A stretch of DNA of 40,217 nt from Actinomycetospora lutea (GTDB taxonomy: Bacteria; Actinomycetota; Actinomycetes; Mycobacteriales; Pseudonocardiaceae), in contig NZ_JAQZAL010000044.1 of assembly GCF_028737205.1 (NCBI RefSeq), positions 1 through 40,217 on the forward strand. The letters are read 5' to 3'. The notes beneath the pieces are model-generated. The model ran no database searches. It had not been told where the DNA came from and worked only from the letters and a program-made list of their open reading frames with translations. The position numbers and the translations under genes are program-made. Shown here in pieces: positions 36,194-40,217 of this stretch (position 1 is the stretch's first letter; each line of letters begins with the position of its first letter).

Positions 36194-37033
36194 TCACTGC
36201 GGGCCCTCGTCCACGGCCCGCCGGACCAGCGCCCCGGCGTCCGGGCCGGCGTCGGTCCCGTCGTCCCCGGATGCCCGGCGCAGCCAGCAGAAGTACTCCA
36301 CGTTGCCCGACGGTCCCGGCACCGGGCTCGCGACGACGTCGCGCAGCACCAGGCCCCGCGTCCGCGCCGCCGCGACGACGTCGAGGACGGCCGCCGCGCG
36401 CAGCGCCGGGTCGCGCACGACCCCGCCCGCGCCGAGCCGGTCGCGGCCCACCTCGAACTGCGGCTTGACCATCGGCACGAGGTCGCCGCCCGGGACCGTG
36501 CACGCGGTGAGGGCGTTGAGGACCAGGCCCAGCGAGATGAACGACAGGTCGGCGACGACGAGGTCGACCGGCCCGCCGATGTCGTCGGGGGTCAGGGAGC
36601 GGACGTTGACGCGGTCGTGCACCGCGACCCGCGGGTCGGTCCGCAACGCCCACACGAGCTGCCCGTAGCCGACGTCGACGGCGACGACCTCGCGCGCCCC
36701 GTGGCGCAGCAGGACGTCGGTGAACCCGCCGGTGGACGCGCCGGCATCGAGGCAGCGGCGACCGTCGACGGCGAGCCCCTGCGGGCCGAACGCCGCGAGC
36801 GCGCCGAGCAGCTTGCCCGCACCCCGCGACGCCCAGCCCGGGTCGTCGACGTCCTCGCGCACGACCACGGCGGCGGCGGTCTCGACGGCCGTCGCGGGCT
36901 TGCTGGCCACGGCGCCCCCGACCGTCACCCGCCCCTCCGCGATCAGCCCGGCCGCGTGCTCGCGGGAGCGGGCGAGGCCGCGGCGGACCAGCTCGGCGTC
37001 CAGGCGGAGCCGGCGGGCGGTGGACCGGGCCAC
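36194..37033 (-). CDS. tlyA: TlyA-family rRNA 2'-O-methyltransferase
   Basis: TlyA methylates the 2'-hydroxyl of C1409 in 16S and, in many actinobacteria, C1920 in 23S rRNA, which makes ribosomes sensitive to capreomycin. The 279-residue protein has an N-terminal S4 domain (RLDAELVRRGLARSREHAAG, about 10-30) and an FtsJ-like methyltransferase with the SAM motif DAGASTGGF (96-104). LVVADLSFISL and VKPQFEVGR carry the catalytic region. The GTG at 37033 starts six bases past the small gene upstream. The C-terminal 20 residues are variable. Confidence 0.95.
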   Translation of the reverse strand: MARSTARRLRLDAELVRRGLARSREHAAGLIAEGRVTVGGAVASKPATAVETAAAVVVREDVDDPGWASRGAGKLLGALAAFGPQGLAVDGRRCLDAGASTGGFTDVLLRHGAREVVAVDVGYGQLVWALRTDPRVAVHDRVNVRSLTPDDIGGPVDLVVADLSFISLGLVLNALTACTVPGGDLVPMVKPQFEVGRDRLGAGGVVRDPALRAAAVLDVVAAARTRGLVLRDVVASPVPGPSGNVEYFCWLRRASGDDGTDAGPDAGALVRRAVDEGPQ

Positions 37034-37038
37034 CGCGC

Positions 37039-37200
37039 TCAGGTCCGGTCCACGTCGGCCAGCACCGCGACCAGCGCGTCGTGCACCGCCTCGAAGCGGG
37101 TCGCGTGCTCGGCGGCGTCGAACTCGTCGCCCGGCGCGTCGCCGTCGGGGAGCGCCGCGACGGCGTCCCGCAGGCCGGCGAGCGCGTCGTGCTCGGTCAT
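37039..37200 (-). CDS. Small conserved protein upstream of tlyA (Rv1693-like)
   Basis: A 53-residue acidic helical protein: MTEHDALAGLRDAVAALPDG, then DEFDAAEHATRFEAVHDALVAVLADVD. Mycobacteria have a similarly small gene (Rv1693) in the same place between the HAD phosphatase and tlyA. The family looks like a single helical hairpin and has no known function. ATG 37200 has GGGGAGG ten bases upstream; a GTG at 37245 would add a tail of 15 residues with no good ribosome binding site. Confidence 0.75.
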   Translation of the reverse strand: MTEHDALAGLRDAVAALPDGDAPGDEFDAAEHATRFEAVHDALVAVLADVDRT

Positions 37201-37254
37201 GGGCGCGTCCTCCCCGGCGTCGGTCCGGATGCTGTCGCCGTCCACGCTAACCCG

Positions 37255-38247
37255 TCAGGCGGTGTCCAGGCCGAGTGCGCTGATCATCTTCCCGGCGGGG
37301 CCGTCCGCGGCGCGCACGCCCGTCCACTCCTCGTCGGACGCCCAGGCGGCCCGGCACAGGGCGCGCAGGGCCGCGCTGGTGTCGTCCCCGTCGCCCTCGA
37401 GCACCAGGTCCGCGCCCTCGCGCCGCGCGGTGAAGCCGCCGGTCTCGCCGTCGGCGACGGCGGTCGCGGCGAGGTCGCCACCCAGGACGCGCAGGTCGGC
37501 GCCGAGGTACGTCGGGCGCTGCCCGGCCGGCGCGGCGAGCAGCCCCGCGGCGGTGGACACGCCGGTGAGGACGAGCAGGCTCTCGGCGTCGACGCTGTGC
37601 GCGCCCGCGATGTCGGTGTCGAGGCGGTCGCCGACGACCAGCGGCCGCTGCGCGCCGACCCGCGCGATCGCCTGCGCCAGCAGCGGGGCCGCGGGCTTGC
37701 CGGCGACCATCGGCTCGCGCGCGCAGGCCGTCCGGAGCACGGCGACCATCGAGCCGTTGCCGGGCAGCAGGCCCCGCTCGTTGGGCAGTGTCGGGTCGAC
37801 GTTGCACGCGACCCACACCGCGCCCCGGTTCAGCGCCAGCGCCGCCTCGGCGAGGATGCGCCAGCCCGTGTCCGGCGAGTGGCCCTGCACCACCGCGACC
37901 GGCGCGTCGTCCTCGGCGCGCACCGGCTCGAGGCCCACCAGCCGGATCTCCTCGGCGAGCGCCTCCGTACCTACGACCAGCACCTTCGCGCCCGCTTCGA
38001 CCTGCTCGGCGACCACCGCCGCGCCGGCCTGCGCGCTCGTCACGACGGCGTCGGTGTCGAGGGTCAGGCCGAGCTCGCGCAGGTGGTCGGCGACCTCGTC
38101 GGGGCCGCGGGACGCGTTGTTGGTGACGTAGGAGACGGTCGCGGTCGCACGGATCGCCTCGAGGGTCTCGACCGCGCCCTCGATCGCGTCCGGGCCGCGG
38201 TACACCGTGCCGTCGAGGTCGACGAGCAGCGCGTCGTGCTCGCTCAT
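37255..38247 (-). CDS. HAD-IIA phosphatase, NagD/PGP-like (Rv1692 type)
   Basis: The 330-residue protein has the HAD nucleophile motif LLVDLDGTVYRG (D10 and D12), TNNASRGPDEVADHL as motif II, AGKPAAPLLAQAI with the motif III Lys and VVGDRLDTDIAGAHSVDAESL as motif IV (parts: VVGDRLDTDIAGAHSVDAES). These define the HAD-IIA group; the M. tuberculosis relative Rv1692 hydrolyses glycerol-3-phosphate in lipid recycling. An extra C-terminal region of about 65 residues is present. ATG 38247 overlaps the stop of the TPR gene (ATGA). Confidence 0.9.
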   Translation of the reverse strand: MSEHDALLVDLDGTVYRGPDAIEGAVETLEAIRATATVSYVTNNASRGPDEVADHLRELGLTLDTDAVVTSAQAGAAVVAEQVEAGAKVLVVGTEALAEEIRLVGLEPVRAEDDAPVAVVQGHSPDTGWRILAEAALALNRGAVWVACNVDPTLPNERGLLPGNGSMVAVLRTACAREPMVAGKPAAPLLAQAIARVGAQRPLVVGDRLDTDIAGAHSVDAESLLVLTGVSTAAGLLAAPAGQRPTYLGADLRVLGGDLAATAVADGETGGFTARREGADLVLEGDGDDTSAALRALCRAAWASDEEWTGVRAADGPAGKMISALGLDTA

Positions 38248-40055
38248 CCCGAGGACCTCGGCGCCTCGGCGGACCCCGCCGGCGCGTCGTCGTCCACGTC
38301 CCGGTCCTCGTCCTCGTCCTCGTCCTCGGCCTCGGCCTCGGCCTCGGCCTCGGCCTCGTCAGCGGCACCCTGGTCGCCGACGCCCAGCATGATGGCGCGC
38401 TCCTCGGCGTCCGTCTCGCCCTCGAGGTCCGTGCGGGCAGCCTCGAGGAACGCGCGGACCGCGTCCTCGGTGCGCCCGGCCGCCTGGAGCGCCTCGGCGT
38501 AGGCGTAGAACAGCCGCGGCACCCACGGGTCGTCGCGCGACGCGTCGAGCTCGGGCACCTGCAGCCCGACGACCGCGGCGTCGTTCTCGCCGAGGTCGCG
38601 GCGCGCGCCCGAGACGACGATGAGGAGCTCGACGGCGTCCTCGGTGCTCAGGTCGCGGGCCTCGGGGCTGCGCGAGAGCTCGATCGCCCGCTCCGGACGA
38701 CCCAGGGCGCGCTCGGCGTCGGCCATCGCGGGCAGGTGCCCGTCGCCGCCCATCCGTCGGCTCGCGCGCAGCTCGGAGAGCGCCTCGGCCCACTCCCCCG
38801 CGTGGTACGCGGCGAGACCCGAGGCCTCGCGCACGATCGCGACGCGGCTCGCCCGGTGCCGGGCGAAGCGGGCGTGGGCGAGCGCCTCCTCGGGCTCGTC
38901 GTCGACGAGCTCGCCGACGGCGACGAGGTGCCGCGCGACCACGTCGGCCAGGTCCTTGGGCAGGCCGCGCAGGTCCCGGCGGGCCTCCGGGTCGAGGAGG
39001 TCCGGGGTGATGTCGTCCGGCAGCGGCGGCGCGGTGGGGCGGGGCGCCGCGTCCTGGTGGCGCGCGATGGGTTCCGACGAGTGGTCGACCCTGTCGGGGC
39101 GCTCGCCGGCCGGCGCGTCGTCCCGCGGACGGGCGGGCCGGCGGTCGTCGCGGCCCCCCTGGGGGCGGTCCTGGCGCGCCGCGCCCTGACGGCCACCGTC
39201 GCGTCCGCCGCCGTCGCGTCCACCCGGGCGACCGCCCTGGGGCCGCGCGCCGTTCGGCCGGCCGCCCCGGGGGCGGTCGCCGCCGGGACGATCGTCGTGG
39301 GGACGGTCGTCCCGCGGTCGGTCCTGACGGGGACGGTCGGTGCGCGGCCGGTCGCCGCCGCGCTGGTCGTCACGCGGACGTCCGCCGCGGGGCCCGTCGC
39401 TCCCACGCCGATCGTCCTGCCGCCGGTCGTCCCGACGGCGGTCGTCCTGGCGCCGGTCGTCCTGGCGCCGGTCGTCCTGGCGCCGGTCGTCCTGGCGCCG
39501 GTCGTCCTGGCGCCGGTACCCCTGACCGCCACCGCGCGGCCGATCGGTCCGGGGGCGCTCGGGCGCGGCCCGGTCGTCGCGTCCCTGTCCGTCGCGAGAG
39601 TGCGAGCCGCGGTCGTCACGCCGGTCGTCGGGTCGTCCACCGCGCGCACCGCCGCCGCCGCTGCGGTCGTCGACGCGGCCGCCACGCGAGCCCGGGGAAC
39701 CGCCGCGATCCCGCGGGGGACCACTCGGGCGCCCGCCCGGGCCGCCGTCACCGCGTCGCGGCCCGCCACGGGCGCCACCACGCTCCGGGCTGCCGTTGCG
39801 CCCGCGATCGGCGTCGGAGCGGCGGTCGGATCCGCCGCGGGGGCGCTCGGCGCCCCGGTCGTCGCGGGGGCCGCGGTCGGACGGGCGTCCGCCGCTGCGG
39901 CGATCCGCGCCGCCGCGGGGCGCGCCCCGGTCGCGGCCGGCCGGCCCGCGGCCGCCCGACGGCTGGTCGTTCCGGGACGGCTCGGCGGTCCTGCCGCGAC
40001 GAGCGCCGTCATCGCCTCCGCGAGCGCCGGCACCCTCCGACGGGTCGGACGACAT
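38244..40055 (-). CDS. TPR protein with long Arg/Gly/Asp-rich disordered N-terminus
   Basis: The 603-residue protein falls in three parts. Residues 1 to about 325 are low in complexity, with RGG-like and DDRRQ repeats and nearly no hydrophobic residues, so this part is surely disordered. Residues 340-560 form TPR-like helices (LPKDLADVVARHLVAVGEL, EALAHARFARHRASRVAIV, LSELRASRR, YAYAEALQAAGRTEDAVRAF). The last 45 residues are an acidic tail (EAEAEAEAEDEDEDEDRDVD). TPR proteins of unknown role occur at this place in related genomes (Rv1691). RGG tracts usually bind RNA; here the gene is the first one after an rRNA operon. ATG 40055 has AGGAGG close upstream. Confidence 0.88.
   Translation of the reverse strand: MSSDPSEGAGARGGDDGARRGRTAEPSRNDQPSGGRGPAGRDRGAPRGGADRRSGGRPSDRGPRDDRGAERPRGGSDRRSDADRGRNGSPERGGARGGPRRGDGGPGGRPSGPPRDRGGSPGSRGGRVDDRSGGGGARGGRPDDRRDDRGSHSRDGQGRDDRAAPERPRTDRPRGGGQGYRRQDDRRQDDRRQDDRRQDDRRQDDRRRDDRRQDDRRGSDGPRGGRPRDDQRGGDRPRTDRPRQDRPRDDRPHDDRPGGDRPRGGRPNGARPQGGRPGGRDGGGRDGGRQGAARQDRPQGGRDDRRPARPRDDAPAGERPDRVDHSSEPIARHQDAAPRPTAPPLPDDITPDLLDPEARRDLRGLPKDLADVVARHLVAVGELVDDEPEEALAHARFARHRASRVAIVREASGLAAYHAGEWAEALSELRASRRMGGDGHLPAMADAERALGRPERAIELSRSPEARDLSTEDAVELLIVVSGARRDLGENDAAVVGLQVPELDASRDDPWVPRLFYAYAEALQAAGRTEDAVRAFLEAARTDLEGETDAEERAIMLGVGDQGAADEAEAEAEAEAEDEDEDEDRDVDDDAPAGSAEAPRSSG
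39421..39510 (-). repeat. Six tandem 15-bp units encoding RRQDD
   Basis: Units CGCCGGTCGTCCTGG, the last four identical and the first two slightly changed, follow each other without spacers inside the disordered region of the TPR protein. On the coding strand each unit adds one DDRRQ pentapeptide. A copy change would keep the frame. Confidence 0.95.
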
Positions 40056-40079
40056 CACGGACCTCCTGTGGACATGCGA

Positions 40080-40111
40080 ACGGGCAGGGCTCCGGCCGGA
40101 GTCCTGCCCGT
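40080..40111 (-). terminator. rrn operon terminator, strong hairpin
   Basis: ACGGGCAGG and CTCCGG pair with CCGGAG and CCTGCCCGT with one bulged mismatch, giving a stem of about 15 bp (40080-40111) downstream of the 5S rRNA end as read leftward. It lies 25 bases before the TPR gene start. A second small palindrome, CGACCCCTGGGGGTCG, lies at 40133-40148 between it and the 5S end. Together they should stop rRNA transcription. Confidence 0.8.
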
Positions 40112-40186
40112 CATGTGGTGCTCACTGTGTTGCGACCCCTGGGGGTCGTTGACGTCGTCAGCCCCCCGGTGTGGGGGTGGTCGGGT

Positions 40187-40217
40187 GTTCCGGCGGTGTC
40201 CTACTCTCCCACGACCT
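40187..40217 (-). rRNA. rrf: 5S rRNA, 3' end (partial, runs off the window)
   Basis: The complement of the last 31 bases reads AGGTCGTGGGAGAGTAGG followed by ACACCGCCGGAAC, the conserved 3' end of actinobacterial 5S rRNA. The gene is on the minus strand, so the 23S and 16S genes should lie to the right of the window. The exact 3' terminus is uncertain by a few bases. Confidence 0.9.

Noticed and set aside
39421..39510. Regular repeats that could suggest a CRISPR array
   Set aside because: The 15-bp units are contiguous, have no spacers and encode a repeated peptide in a real gene.

Overview
The window is high-GC actinobacterial chromosome. Heavy use of GTG starts, start/stop overlaps (ATGA, GTGA, TGATG), a WhiB protein, an ECF41-type sigma factor, a mycothiol-type TIGR03086 protein and the conserved order of housekeeping genes all fit Actinobacteria. 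Protein style and palette point to Pseudonocardiales (Pseudonocardia or a relative); the genus is an inference.

Region A (1-8111) is a mobile-element region ending at a tRNA-Pro(GGG) gene. A plus-strand operon (2690-7902) of overlapping genes carries three small cysteine-rich proteins (one a WhiB with an extra zinc ribbon), an FtsK/TraB-type DNA pump, two small membrane proteins of SpdB type, an excisionase-like HTH protein and a tyrosine integrase whose 3' end lies 135 bp from the 3' end of the tRNA. This is the layout of an actinomycete integrative and conjugative element (AICE). Divergent from it is an XRE-regulator/NUDIX pair. Both genes of that pair are broken: a complete IS256-family element (1014-2450, 8-bp target duplication) sits in codon 26 of the regulator, and the end of a second, IS5-like element at 1-50 cuts the NUDIX gene. 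No replication gene and no second att copy is visible, so the far end of the element probably lies left of the window.

Region B (8195-13073) holds a deleted epimerase pseudogene, a mannitol dehydrogenase / NDH-2-like flavoprotein / ECF41 sigma operon, and a TIGR03086 protein.

Region C (13104-40055) is a conserved backbone read mostly on the minus strand. From right to left it runs TPR protein, HAD phosphatase, small protein, tlyA, nadK, recN, steA, steB, pyrG, NUDIX, [islet], ald, xerD, [islet], parA, scpA, scpB, rluB, cmk, der. This matches the order known from Mycobacterium tuberculosis Rv1691-Rv1713. Two lineage-specific islets on the plus strand interrupt it: an LLM oxidoreductase plus a MalT-like LAL regulator that has lost its DNA-binding domain (24498-28478), and an MFS transporter / TetR / cytochrome P450 set (18914-22342). 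The islets meet the backbone genes tail to tail at long hairpins; two of these belong to one palindrome family. recN has a near-consensus actinobacterial SOS box. At the right edge lie the rrn terminator hairpins and the 3' end of a 5S rRNA gene read leftward, so an rRNA operon continues beyond the window.
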